NCBI GenBank assembly: GCA_964546585.1
Contig: CAZJKE010000008.1
Coordinates: 1 to 64,000, forward strand
Source: CAZJKE01 sp964546585
GTDB taxonomy: Bacteria > Planctomycetota > Phycisphaerae > Phycisphaerales > SM1A02
DNA: 64,000 bases
Direction: 5' to 3'
Both the position numbers and the translations under genes were made by a program. The notes beneath the pieces were generated by a model. It worked only from the letters and a program-made list of their open reading frames with translations. It was not told the origin of the DNA and made no database searches. Shown piece by piece: positions 34,111-42,646 of the stretch. Position 1 is the stretch's first letter. The number at the start of each line of letters is the position of its first letter.

Positions 34111-34860
34111 TCAGCAGGTCAGTCCGCCATCCACGACCAACACCTGCCCTGTCACATATCCACCCCCGTCCGAGACGAGAAATGATACCGCCGCCGCGAT
34201 GTCCTGCACCTGGCCAAAACGACGCAGCGGCAGGCTCTTGAAAATGCCCTGGCTGACCTCATCGCCAAGATCGGCGGTCATGTCCGTCTCGATAAAGCCT
34301 GGGGCCACGGCATTGGAAGTAATGCCCTTTGACCCAAATTCCTTGGCAATGGTCTTCGTCAGCCCGATCAGACCCGCCTTTGCTGCGGCATAGTTCGCCT
34401 GCCCGGGGTTGCCGGATAGACCTGTCACCGAAGTGATATTGATGATGCGTCCCCAACGGCCCTTCATCATGGGCCTTGCCGCCGCACGGCAGCCCATGAA
34501 GACGGATCGCAGGTTGACTGTCATGACATCGTCGAAGTCCTCGTCGGACATGCGGAGCATCAGGCCGTCCTTTGCCATGCCGGCGTTGTTGACCAGGACA
34601 TCCAGGCGCCCGCGATCATCGGCCACAGACTCGACCAACTCGCCGAATGCCGAGCCGTCCGACAAGTCGCAGGGCCGGCAGGATGCGTCGCCCCCCGCTT
34701 TGATGATTCCATCGCGCACCTCTTCCAACGCCTCGGTGTTTCTCGCAACCAGCACGACATGCAGGCCGTCATCGGCCAGTTGTTCGGCGATTGCGCGGCC
34801 GATGCCGCGGCTTGCGCCGGTGACGATGGCAACCTGTTGTTCGACGCTGGTCCGTGTCAT
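34111..34860 (-). CDS. fabG: 3-oxoacyl-ACP reductase
   Basis: A 249-residue NADPH-dependent short-chain reductase. It has VTGASRGIGRAIAEQLADDG for the cofactor, LVNNAGM, the active-site Ser and YxxxK (NYAAAKAGL), and the C-terminal GYVTGQVLVVDGGL. Position between fabD and acpP supports FabG over other SDR enzymes. It is separated from fabD by an unrelated lipoprotein gene. Confidence 0.95.
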   Translation of the reverse strand: MTRTSVEQQVAIVTGASRGIGRAIAEQLADDGLHVVLVARNTEALEEVRDGIIKAGGDASCRPCDLSDGSAFGELVESVADDRGRLDVLVNNAGMAKDGLMLRMSDEDFDDVMTVNLRSVFMGCRAAARPMMKGRWGRIINITSVTGLSGNPGQANYAAAKAGLIGLTKTIAKEFGSKGITSNAVAPGFIETDMTADLGDEVSQGIFKSLPLRRFGQVQDIAAAVSFLVSDGGGYVTGQVLVVDGGLTC

Positions 34861-34878
34861 GGTGGAGTACCGCGGGTG

Positions 34879-35637
34879 CTATGGATTCGGGGTAATTGGA
34901 CGCCCGGGGGGTGGACCGGGGCCCTTCTTCGGAGGAGAACCAGGGCCGCTCGGCGGTGTCGTCATCGGGCCGGGGCCGCCACCGCCCCCTCCGCCGGGAA
35001 CCATTGTTACCCCACCACCGCTTGAGTATTCAAGATCTCCGTCGGGCTGCGAAGCGATCTCGATGAACTTTGCCTTGCCGGCAAACCATGCTTCGATCCA
35101 GTTGCCGCTGAGTCTATCTACGATGCCCGGAGGCGACTCGACGGAAGTGAACGAGTACATCCCACCGTCGACCTCGTACAACCACAACTGCGGCTGGTAT
35201 TCGAAACCGACCTCGTACTTGACCAGGACACATGCACGCCCTTCGGGACTGTTGCCGGCCTCGATCTCCGCCATCGTGATGGCTTTGGACATCTCGGCAA
35301 GTTGCCCGCGGCCGTCGATGGCGTCAAGTTCCAACTGATCGTTGAAGGACATCATGGCACGAAGCGTCGCTGCATCACCGCGGAGAAACGCGTTGACGAA
35401 TTGCAGGATGGCACGCCGGTCCTCAGTTGAAGATGGTGCAGCATCGTCGGCCCAGATGATGCGGTCGTCGATGGTCATCTCGGCGACCAGTTCGGCAATC
35501 GACTTGACCGGCGGTGGCGGCGGCGCCTTGGGCGCCTCTCGCTTGACCTGCTTTGGTGCTTCCTCCTTACCACCGCAGGCCGCTACCAGCAGCCCGGCGA
35601 TCAGGACGAGTGCGAATGTCGTCTTACGGTTCATCAT
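34879..35637 (-). CDS. Lipoprotein with Gly/Pro-rich tail inserted in the fab cluster
   Basis: A 252-residue lipoprotein: signal MMNRKTTFALVLIAGLLVAAC. After a Pro/Lys linker comes a domain of about 160 residues with FVNAFLRGDAATLRAMM, which resembles NTF2-like or similar small alpha/beta domains, then QLWLYEVDGGMYSFTSVES. The last 45 residues are a low-complexity Gly-Pro tail. The start overlaps fabD by 14 bases, so it is cotranscribed with the fatty acid genes. Function unknown. Confidence 0.65.
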   Translation of the reverse strand: MMNRKTTFALVLIAGLLVAACGGKEEAPKQVKREAPKAPPPPPVKSIAELVAEMTIDDRIIWADDAAPSSTEDRRAILQFVNAFLRGDAATLRAMMSFNDQLELDAIDGRGQLAEMSKAITMAEIEAGNSPEGRACVLVKYEVGFEYQPQLWLYEVDGGMYSFTSVESPPGIVDRLSGNWIEAWFAGKAKFIEIASQPDGDLEYSSGGGVTMVPGGGGGGGPGPMTTPPSGPGSPPKKGPGPPPGRPITPNP

Positions 35638-36535
35638 GGCTCTGCACCTTCACTTGTCGGTCGATCCGCCGCATCAGTCCGCGAAGCACGCCTCCCGGTG
35701 CCATCTCGTGCCACGCACCATCATACCGCCCGGCCATGTCCCGGCACTGCTGCGACCAGCGAACCGGGTTCGTGATCTGGTCAACAAGGCGATCGGCAAG
35801 GCTTCCCCGGTCATGGAGCGAAGCGGTCACATTGGACCACACATCAATTGCTGGCACCCGGAGCGTCGCATCCTCCAACGCTGTTCGCATCCCCTCCGCT
35901 GCTGGTGCCATGAAGGGTGAGTGAAATGCGCCCGCGACCGACAGCGGCGCGGCGCGAAGTCCGCGTTCGGTGGCCGTCTCGGCCGCTCTTGCGCAGGCAG
36001 CAGTGGAGCCGCTGATGACCAGTTGGCCCGGCGCGTTGTAGTTGGCTGGCACAAGAACATCACCAAGCGCAGCATCGACACAGAGTGACTCAATGTCCGC
36101 ATCCTCCCCCATCACGGCGACCATCGTGCTCTCCGCGGCCTCGGCGGCATCCTGCATGAGCCTGCCGCGTGTGGCGACCAGATGAAGTCCCTCCACAAAG
36201 TCAAATACGCCGGCCAGATGGAGCGCGGTGTACTCGCCGAGCGATAGACCCGCGGCGGCTGCAAGATCTCCTTCCAGACCATGTTCGCGAAGCCCGCGCC
36301 AACAGGCGACGCTACAGGTGTAGATTGCCGGCTGGCTGATGTTCGTACGGTTGATTTCTTCTTCCGGTCCTTCGAAGCACAGGTCCCGCAGCGATGCGCC
36401 TAGCGTATCGGCGAGCGCCTCGTCCGCTTCATCAAACACGGCACGCGCCGCGGCCGACGCCTCGTACCATGCCTTGCCCATGCCGACCTTCTGCGAGCCC
36501 TGTCCCGGGCACAGTGCAATGATGCTGCCGCTCAT
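35624..36535 (-). CDS. fabD: Malonyl-CoA:ACP transacylase
   Basis: A 303-residue enzyme loading malonyl onto ACP. CPGQGSQKVGMG is the N-terminal oxyanion loop, AGLSLGEYTAL holds the catalytic Ser, and SVAGAFHSPFM the His. I used ATG 36535, which shares one base with the fabH stop (TGATG), rather than ATG 36547 inside fabH. Confidence 0.95.
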   Translation of the reverse strand: MSGSIIALCPGQGSQKVGMGKAWYEASAAARAVFDEADEALADTLGASLRDLCFEGPEEEINRTNISQPAIYTCSVACWRGLREHGLEGDLAAAAGLSLGEYTALHLAGVFDFVEGLHLVATRGRLMQDAAEAAESTMVAVMGEDADIESLCVDAALGDVLVPANYNAPGQLVISGSTAACARAAETATERGLRAAPLSVAGAFHSPFMAPAAEGMRTALEDATLRVPAIDVWSNVTASLHDRGSLADRLVDQITNPVRWSQQCRDMAGRYDGAWHEMAPGGVLRGLMRRIDRQVKVQSHDEP

Positions 36536-37524
36536 CAGAGGTTCCACACACTACTTGTCCATGTCAACCCGCCGCCGAAAGCAAGCATGACGATGGTGTC
36601 ACCGCGACTAATCGACCCATTCCGCCAAAGTTGGTCGAGGCAGAGGCTGACGGATCCGCTGCTGCTGTTTCCGTAGCGATCGATATTGATATAGACCTTC
36701 TCGCTCGGCAGGCTGAGTTTTTGCATCGCCGACTCGATGATCCTCGCGTTGGACTGGTGACAGATGAACTGGGCGATATCTTCCACAGCGAGTTGAGTGT
36801 TGGCCATCGTTTCCACAGCGAGGTCCTGAAAAGTATTGACGGCGAACTTGTAGACCTCCTTCCCCTTCATACGGAGTTTGCCGAGCGGCACATCAAAGCC
36901 GTCATCCTCGACCACTTCATCCAATCGGTTCGGGATGTACAGCGATGACCAGTCAGTCCCGTCCCCGTTCATGCGTTGATAGATGCACCCCTCCGTTGGA
37001 GTATCGCTTCGCTGCAGGATGGCACACCCAGCCGCGTCACCGAAGAGGATGGCTGATCCCCGCTCGTGCATATCCGAAATTCCGGTCATACAGTCACCGC
37101 CGACGACCGCGATTGTCTCGTACCCGCCCGCGCGAATCAGGCTATCAGCGACATTCATGGCGGAGACAAAGCCGCAGCAAGCGGCAACCAAGTCGAAACC
37201 GCCTGTGGGCACTGCGCCGATCGCGCCGCCAAGGCGAGAGGCGTTGGATGGACAGGTCATTTCGGAGGTTACGGATGCGGTGATGATGAGGGACAAATCC
37301 GTGGGCTGCACGGATGCGTTGTCCATCGCATTGCGAAGTGCTTCGAGTTCCAGCGTGAAAACGCTCTCGCCGCGGCCGCAGACCCGGCGTTCGCGGATGC
37401 CACTTCGCTGCTCTATCCAGTCAGCATCCACCCCAAACCGCTTGGCGAGCGTCTCGTTGTCCAGGATCGTCTCAGGCACGGCGGAGCCGGTGCCGAGCAG
37501 CCGCACGCCGCAGGGTGTGGTCAT
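36535..37524 (-). CDS. fabH: 3-oxoacyl-ACP synthase III
   Basis: A 329-residue initiating condensing enzyme joining acetyl-CoA and malonyl-ACP. The catalytic residues are Cys116 in DLVAACCGFVSA, His in ICHQSNARI, and Asn in DRYGNSSSGSV. The residue after the catalytic Cys is another Cys rather than the common Ser. Its stop overlaps fabD and its ATG overlaps plsX (ATGA). Confidence 0.95.
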   Translation of the reverse strand: MTTPCGVRLLGTGSAVPETILDNETLAKRFGVDADWIEQRSGIRERRVCGRGESVFTLELEALRNAMDNASVQPTDLSLIITASVTSEMTCPSNASRLGGAIGAVPTGGFDLVAACCGFVSAMNVADSLIRAGGYETIAVVGGDCMTGISDMHERGSAILFGDAAGCAILQRSDTPTEGCIYQRMNGDGTDWSSLYIPNRLDEVVEDDGFDVPLGKLRMKGKEVYKFAVNTFQDLAVETMANTQLAVEDIAQFICHQSNARIIESAMQKLSLPSEKVYINIDRYGNSSSGSVSLCLDQLWRNGSISRGDTIVMLAFGGGLTWTSSVWNL

Positions 37525-38543
37525 GCGACCCCCGCTTCCTCTTCGACCTCCGCGAGACCTTCGACGATGTGTTCGTTCACACCCGACACAACGAATTGCC
37601 TGACTCGCTGCACCGCATTATTGATCGTCCTGGCCCTGGAACTTCCGTGGCTGATGAGGCTCACGCCATTGACACCCAACAGTGGCGCACCGCCGTGCTC
37701 GTGATAGTCGTACTCGGCGTAGAGACTGCCAACGATTGGGTCGAACTTCTCGACCAGATCCGGATGCGTGTCGGCGATGTCCTTGGCGAGTTTGCGAATG
37801 AGCCCGGTCGAGAGGCCTTCGGCCAGCTTGATCGAGACATTGCCGACGATGCCGTCAGTGATCACCACATCAGCACCGCCGTCAAAGAGCGACCGTCCCT
37901 CGATGAAACCGATGAAGTTGACCGAAGGCGTGTCCCGCAACATGTCTCGGGCCGACTTGAGGTGACCGGTGCCCTTCTGTTCTTCGCCGCCCACATTCAT
38001 CAGGGCGACTCGAGGATTCTCGATGCCAAGAATGCGGCGGGCGTAGACCGTGCCCATAACGCCGTACTGGCAGAGATGGAGTGGCTTCGGTTCGATATTG
38101 GCCCCGACATCGATGAAGGCGACGGTCCCGCCAAACGTGGGAACGGGCGCGGCGATGCCGGGCCGGTGCACATGGGGCAGACGCCGAAGGTACATCTGGC
38201 TGGCGGCAACGAATGCGCCGGTATTGCCCGCCGAGATCACACCGTCGAGGGGATTGTCCTCGCGGTGGCTCCCTGCGCGGCAGAGCGCGACAAGCGAACT
38301 GTCTTGCTTGCTGCGAACGGCATCGACCGGCCCCTCGTCCATGCCGATGACTTCGCTGGTCGGAACAATTTCCCAGTTCGAGGCATCCGCCCCGGCAGCG
38401 TCCAATGCGGCCGAGATGATGTCGCCGTCGCCAAAGAGGACGAGTCGGTCATCGGTATGGAGGTGTTCGGTGGCGGCGATCGCGCCGTCAAGAATGGCCT
38501 GTGGGGCGTTGTCACCCCCCATCACATCGATGCCAATCCGCAT
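37521..38543 (-). CDS. plsX: Phosphate acyltransferase PlsX
   Basis: A 340-residue enzyme making acyl-phosphate from acyl-ACP for phospholipid synthesis. DVMGGDNAP (6-14) and the later DVGANIEPKPLHLCQYG, GIENPRVALMNVG and GGADVVITDGIVGNVSIKL fit the family throughout. It lies between rpmF and fabH, the classical arrangement, with an ATGA overlap to fabH and three bases after rpmF. Confidence 0.95.
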   Translation of the reverse strand: MRIGIDVMGGDNAPQAILDGAIAATEHLHTDDRLVLFGDGDIISAALDAAGADASNWEIVPTSEVIGMDEGPVDAVRSKQDSSLVALCRAGSHREDNPLDGVISAGNTGAFVAASQMYLRRLPHVHRPGIAAPVPTFGGTVAFIDVGANIEPKPLHLCQYGVMGTVYARRILGIENPRVALMNVGGEEQKGTGHLKSARDMLRDTPSVNFIGFIEGRSLFDGGADVVITDGIVGNVSIKLAEGLSTGLIRKLAKDIADTHPDLVEKFDPIVGSLYAEYDYHEHGGAPLLGVNGVSLISHGSSRARTINNAVQRVRQFVVSGVNEHIVEGLAEVEEEAGVA

Positions 38544-38546
38544 CGG

Positions 38547-38732
38547 TTACCCGGCTCCGGCAGCCTTCACCTGCAGGCCAGGCCGTACATACCCGCAGCC
38601 ACCGCACGCGTGGTGAGGGCGACGGAGGCTCCCGCAGTTGGGGCATGCGACGAGTTTGGTACTTCGCAGCGCCAGATGAGAGCGACGTTTTCGTTTGCGT
38701 GCCGGTGATGTTCTGAGTTTCGGGGTCGACAT
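38547..38732 (-). CDS. rpmF: 50S ribosomal protein L32
   Basis: A 61-residue ribosomal protein. The basic N-terminus (TSPARKRKRRSH) is followed by a zinc ribbon with Cys30, Cys33 (CPNC) and Cys43, Cys46 (CGGC), the cysteine-containing form of L32. It heads the plsX-fab cluster, as in many bacteria, and is followed by plsX three bases on. Confidence 0.94.
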   Translation of the reverse strand: MSTPKLRTSPARKRKRRSHLALRSTKLVACPNCGSLRRPHHACGGCGYVRPGLQVKAAGAG

Positions 38733-38834
38733 CTGAAAAACCTCGCTGCTGGGCTCTGAGGGGACTCTCCCCGCGGTCGGAACGGCACACTGTAGGGAGG
38801 CCGTTTGCGGGTGTCAATAGTTGGGAAAGACGGC

Positions 38835-38861
38835 GTCTGAGGGCAGACGGTGTCAGACACC
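38835..38861. terminator. Two short inverted repeats between the membrane cluster and rpmF
   Basis: GTCTG/CAGAC (38835-38848) and GGTGT/ACACC (38849-38861) lie just downstream of the stop of the last membrane-cluster gene on the minus strand; a short TCTTTCC follows. This could be a weak terminator or attenuator separating the cluster from rpmF. The stems are short, so the call is tentative. Confidence 0.35.
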
Positions 38862-38863
38862 CT

Positions 38864-39859
38864 CTATCCGAGGCCGGCTCGGGCACCCGCCGGATCGATG
38901 AGCCAGAGCCAATCGTCAAACAGGAATTCCAGACGCTGGGCCAGGAGGGCGATGCGGCCCATGACGGTGTAGCCGAAGGCAGCACCGAACGTGACCATCA
39001 GGTACCAGATGCCCAGGCGGGCAGTCTTGCCCACCGCACCCTTGTGTTCCACGGAGAAGAAAAAGTACACCAGCGTCGCAAAGACACCCACGACCAGCAC
39101 GATCGCGCGGAATGACGCCCAGAAGTCAAGCGACCCGCCCTGCATGTCGATCAGCGGCACAATGGTGCTGTTGATCTGGTTGACGAAGTCAGTCTCGATA
39201 TACGCGTATATCCGCAAGCCAGCCGTCGAGCCAATGATGAAGGCAAGCGGCCATCTGGAAATCCAGCCGCCCACCGGTGAGAGTCGCCAGATCAGCATGA
39301 TGCCCAAGACAAGCGGAATCAGGTACATCCATTGGGGTTCCACCTCGGCCATTCCGGGCATGAAGTTCGCCTTCACAAGAGAGGGCATGAGTTTGCCGAG
39401 CAGGTTCGGAATGACGATGTCCCAGAAACCGACCACCATCCAATATCCGGCTGAGACACCGACAACCACCGACTCCGCAACCTTGTAGAAGAGATTGTCG
39501 CGGTAGAGGAATGACATGATGGCGAGCGTGAAGAACGCCCCGATCCAGAGGCCAATCGTTCTGCTTGGATTCAGGAGATAGGTCTTCTGCGCTGGATCCG
39601 CCGCCTCCGCCTCAGCCCAAGCCGCCTTGGTAGAGCCCGAATCCTGCGCCCAGGCAGCGATCGGCTGCCCATCGGCGTTCGTAACCAGAGACAGGCCTGA
39701 AGGCAGATCACTTTGCGTCGTGCCCTCCGGCAACACAGCCGAAGCCACCTCAGTCACCTTGACATACGACTGCCCCATGGCACCACTCGCGGCGCGCCAG
39801 GCAATCCACACGCCGGCGACGACGAGGATGATGGTCCAGATGACGGCGTCGCGTTTCAT
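38864..39859 (-). CDS. Polytopic membrane protein of the GlmL cluster
   Basis: A 331-residue protein with an N-terminal anchor (AVIWTIILVVAGVWIAW), a soluble extracytoplasmic stretch of about 75 residues, and then about seven hydrophobic spans with acidic and Trp-rich loops (GYWMVVGFWDIVIPNLLG, WMYLIPLVLGIMLIW). I do not recognise the family. It is the last of the block led by GlmL-like proteins; its ATG shares one base with the preceding stop. It is likely a channel or scaffold part of a complex. Confidence 0.7.
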   Translation of the reverse strand: MKRDAVIWTIILVVAGVWIAWRAASGAMGQSYVKVTEVASAVLPEGTTQSDLPSGLSLVTNADGQPIAAWAQDSGSTKAAWAEAEAADPAQKTYLLNPSRTIGLWIGAFFTLAIMSFLYRDNLFYKVAESVVVGVSAGYWMVVGFWDIVIPNLLGKLMPSLVKANFMPGMAEVEPQWMYLIPLVLGIMLIWRLSPVGGWISRWPLAFIIGSTAGLRIYAYIETDFVNQINSTIVPLIDMQGGSLDFWASFRAIVLVVGVFATLVYFFFSVEHKGAVGKTARLGIWYLMVTFGAAFGYTVMGRIALLAQRLEFLFDDWLWLIDPAGARAGLG

Positions 39860-40743
39860 CAGGTCATTCCCCGCCTTCTCTCCATGAAGTAAATGACATT
39901 GCCGCCAATGATGAGCCCGATCATCAAGAGGTGGGCGACCAACTGCGGCCCCATGCGGCGGACGCCTTCCTGCAATTCACCGGGAACTGGCATTCCCTCA
40001 TCGCGGTAGTACCTGTCCGTTACCAGTTTCTCATACTCGGCCGCGCCCTTGATAGCCCCAAGCAGGCCCGGCAACTGACTGGGAATGTACGGGTAGAAAA
40101 GCGGCGCCTGTACGCCCGTGCATCCGGCGATGAGTGTGATCTCGTCCGGGTAGGGACCCACCGCGTATTGCACCCATTCCTTCGTACCGGCCGAACCGGC
40201 CGAGATGTTGATGACGAGATCCATATCCTGGATTGAGTCAACCCCTTCGAGCATGGGGATCTCGTCAATCGCTTCTCCGTAGGAATCGGTCGTATAGATC
40301 TCTCGCAGATTGGTCACGATAACCTTGATGACAGCCTCGCCGCCGGACTTGTAGCCGAGGTTCACATAGTCCTCACCGTAGACCATGTCAGGGAATCGCT
40401 GATTGAGTTTGTCATTCTTGATGACCTCGTTGATCGACTCCTCCACCATCTGCGGTCCGACCGGCCAGAGCGCCATGTAGTACATCCGCAGGCCCTTGGC
40501 TGCGCAGTGGTAGGTAAACGCGGTCGCCATTGGCTTGAGTTCGCCCTCACTTGCAGGATCGAAGTCCCAAGACAGAAGCACTCTGTCACCAGGCTCAAGA
40601 TCCTCGATGGCGTTGAAACACACCTCCGCCAGCGCAGACTCCTTCTCCGGCAGTCGCAGTTGCAGCAGGATTGGAATGCCGACTGCAAGCAGCATGGACA
40701 AGAAGACCCAGCGACGATCGAGATTTCGGAAGAACGCAAACAT
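39859..40743 (-). CDS. Bitopic membrane protein with large extracytoplasmic domain
   Basis: A 294-residue protein. The ATG at 40743 opens MFAFFRNLDRRWVFLSMLLA, a membrane anchor after a basic stretch; a second anchor (VAHLLMIGLIIGGNVIYFME) is at the C-terminus. Between them about 220 residues form an alpha/beta domain, with LEPGDRVLLSWDFDP, LRMYYMALWPVGPQM and SIQDMDLVINISAGSAGTKE. No family recognised. The domain would lie in the periplasm if the termini are cytoplasmic. Part of the GlmL cluster. Confidence 0.68.
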   Translation of the reverse strand: MFAFFRNLDRRWVFLSMLLAVGIPILLQLRLPEKESALAEVCFNAIEDLEPGDRVLLSWDFDPASEGELKPMATAFTYHCAAKGLRMYYMALWPVGPQMVEESINEVIKNDKLNQRFPDMVYGEDYVNLGYKSGGEAVIKVIVTNLREIYTTDSYGEAIDEIPMLEGVDSIQDMDLVINISAGSAGTKEWVQYAVGPYPDEITLIAGCTGVQAPLFYPYIPSQLPGLLGAIKGAAEYEKLVTDRYYRDEGMPVPGELQEGVRRMGPQLVAHLLMIGLIIGGNVIYFMERRRGMT

Positions 40744-40747
40744 GCCG

Positions 40748-41446
40748 CTATTCCTCCCCCGATCCAAGATAGGAGCGATCGACGCCGAGCAGCATCTTGA
40801 GCGAGGTGGAGACCAAGCCCAGCGCGATGCCGATCATGATGGCGCGATTGCCCGCCGTGTTGACAACGGACATGATGTAGACGGTCAGGTTGTCGATCTT
40901 GAGCCCGTTGATCTCCTCGGGGAACCAGCCCGTGAGATACGCACCAGCGAAGGTGCGGCCGAGCAGAATGATGAACGCCGTGCCGAGCAGCAGAATGGCT
41001 TCGATGTTCTTCGCGCGGAACGCCCGGAAGGCGGCGGACGCGACATAGAAGGCGAGCATCGCAAACATCGTGGCGGTCAGCGGCTTGAACGCATATTCGT
41101 ACAGCCACCAGAAGGGCGCGCCTTCTTCGCGGTAACTGCCCGAGTACGAAACCAGCGGATACCGAGGGTTGGGATGAACCCCGAACTTCACCAGGCCCAC
41201 ATAGAGTGTGACGAAGAACGCGATGAGGACGATTCCCGAGTACGCCCACCCCTGCCGCTGATCGGAAACCTTCTTGAGATGCAGGAACAACAGGTTGCCG
41301 CCACCAAGTACGAAGGCCATCGCCGCCAGCACATCGAACCAGATGGCAACATGCTCGCCCGCCGCCGAGGTCTGGGGACTGAAATACGACAGCAGGATGG
41401 CGAAGCCAGCGAATCCGCAGATGAGCAATGGAATGGTTCGCTTCAT
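40748..41446 (-). CDS. Polytopic membrane protein of the GlmL cluster
   Basis: A 232-residue protein with about six to seven hydrophobic spans (IPLLICGFAGFAILLSYF, IWFDVLAAMAFVLGGGNLLF, GIVLIAFFVTLYVGLV and others). Short polar loops include YSGSYREEGAPFWWLYEYAF. I do not recognise the family. Four bases before the next membrane gene; probably an integral subunit of the same complex. Confidence 0.68.
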   Translation of the reverse strand: MKRTIPLLICGFAGFAILLSYFSPQTSAAGEHVAIWFDVLAAMAFVLGGGNLLFLHLKKVSDQRQGWAYSGIVLIAFFVTLYVGLVKFGVHPNPRYPLVSYSGSYREEGAPFWWLYEYAFKPLTATMFAMLAFYVASAAFRAFRAKNIEAILLLGTAFIILLGRTFAGAYLTGWFPEEINGLKIDNLTVYIMSVVNTAGNRAIMIGIALGLVSTSLKMLLGVDRSYLGSGEE

Positions 41447-41465
41447 CGTGTCGCTCGCCGCGCGG

Positions 41466-42623
41466 TCAGAGGACCGTCTCCTTGATGAAGAAGGTGAAGT
41501 CCCCGACCCAGCCCCAGTCGGTGACGCTTGCCAGTGTTGCAGCCGCGATACCGATGACCATCAGGATGCCCGCAAGCACCTTGCCCGCATCCTGTCCCTT
41601 GAGACTCCCCAGTTCCTCGGGCGAACCGGTCAGATACGCCGACGCGGCGAAGAACTCCTCGCCGATGAGCGTGTAGTCGCAGGCCGCAACAAAGAACGGC
41701 AACTGGGCGGGCATGGCGGTACCTGCAACCTGAATGGCACCGATCGCATTCCCGGTCTCGGCGAGGATCAGAGATTCGGCGTAGAACGCACCGAGGTAGA
41801 AGCAGGCAGCCGGTTTCTCCCGCACCATTACGCCCGAGAGATACGCCACATAGCCAAACTGCTCGTCCGTGACATAGTAGATTTCGTCCTCGTTGTACGC
41901 ATCAGGCCTGCCTGCGGTGAGATAGGCGGCCTGAACCGTCTCCCTGGCAGTTGTCATGACAAGCGCACGAGATGTTGGTACTTCGACACGTGCGCCATAT
42001 TCAGCGGCCGTCTCGGCAACGCGTGAGAGGATGTTCAGCCCGGCGATCGTCTGCACATCGTTCATGTCGAGAATGCCGGGGACAAAGAGGCAGTTGCGGC
42101 CCATCTCGGTTGCGCGGCCGACCGCTTCCTCAATGGCCTCAAGTCCCGCGATTTGTCGCACCCTGATCTCGCGGCCACTTTTCGCCATACGAATGTAGTA
42201 GATGACCGCGCCGCAGACGAGCGCCATGATGATGAAGAGCGGCAGTTTCGCGCGATTGAACCAGCCCTTGTGTAGCGTTACATCATTGGACACCGCTCGA
42301 TCGGACATTGAACCATCGTTGTGGATGGCGCGAATCCCGAATTGCAGCGGCTCCTCCGCACTGAGTCCTGCCGCGTTGAAGTGGCCGATGCCGCCCGGGA
42401 CTCTTCCCACCTCCTGCCATGTACCTTCTTCTTCGCCCGGCACCTCGATCGAATACTCCGAAACCGAGTGGTCATCGGGCGACAGGGACCAGGAGATCGT
42501 TCCGCTCCCGCCGACATCCATCGGGGTGTCCTTGGCAGTGACATCCGATGGCGGCGCGGGGTTCGCGGCAGCAACCGAGCAGATCGCTGTGGCGAGAGTC
42601 AGAATGGGTACGTTCAGCAACAC
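41466..42623 (-). CDS. DUF6754-like membrane protein with extracytoplasmic fibronectin-III-like domain
   Basis: A 385-residue protein starting at GTG 42623. Signal peptide (about 1-20), then a fibronectin III-like domain (25-120: ISWSLSPDDHSVSEYSIEV, QFGIRAIHNDGSMSDRA), a membrane span (LPLFIIMALVCGAVIYYI), a cytoplasmic alpha/beta domain with GLEAIEEAVGRATEMGR, FVPGILDMNDVQTIAGL, CFYLGAFYAESLILAETGN and AQLPFFVAACDYTLIGEEFF, and a last span near the end. The core domain agrees, as I remember it, with DUF6754, a family often found near GlmL-like genes. The biochemical function is not known. Confidence 0.72.
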   Translation of the reverse strand: MLLNVPILTLATAICSVAAANPAPPSDVTAKDTPMDVGGSGTISWSLSPDDHSVSEYSIEVPGEEEGTWQEVGRVPGGIGHFNAAGLSAEEPLQFGIRAIHNDGSMSDRAVSNDVTLHKGWFNRAKLPLFIIMALVCGAVIYYIRMAKSGREIRVRQIAGLEAIEEAVGRATEMGRNCLFVPGILDMNDVQTIAGLNILSRVAETAAEYGARVEVPTSRALVMTTARETVQAAYLTAGRPDAYNEDEIYYVTDEQFGYVAYLSGVMVREKPAACFYLGAFYAESLILAETGNAIGAIQVAGTAMPAQLPFFVAACDYTLIGEEFFAASAYLTGSPEELGSLKGQDAGKVLAGILMVIGIAAATLASVTDWGWVGDFTFFIKETVL

Positions 42624-42646
42624 GCCGTGGGGTACTTCCGGGGGGG

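Noticed and set aside
37515..38708. 397-residue plus-strand open frame opposite plsX
   Set aside because: Shadow of plsX and rpmF; composition atypical and no recognisable domain.
40535..41485. 316-residue plus-strand open frame opposite the membrane genes
   Set aside because: Highly charged translation opposite hydrophobic helices, the usual mirror image of membrane-protein codons.
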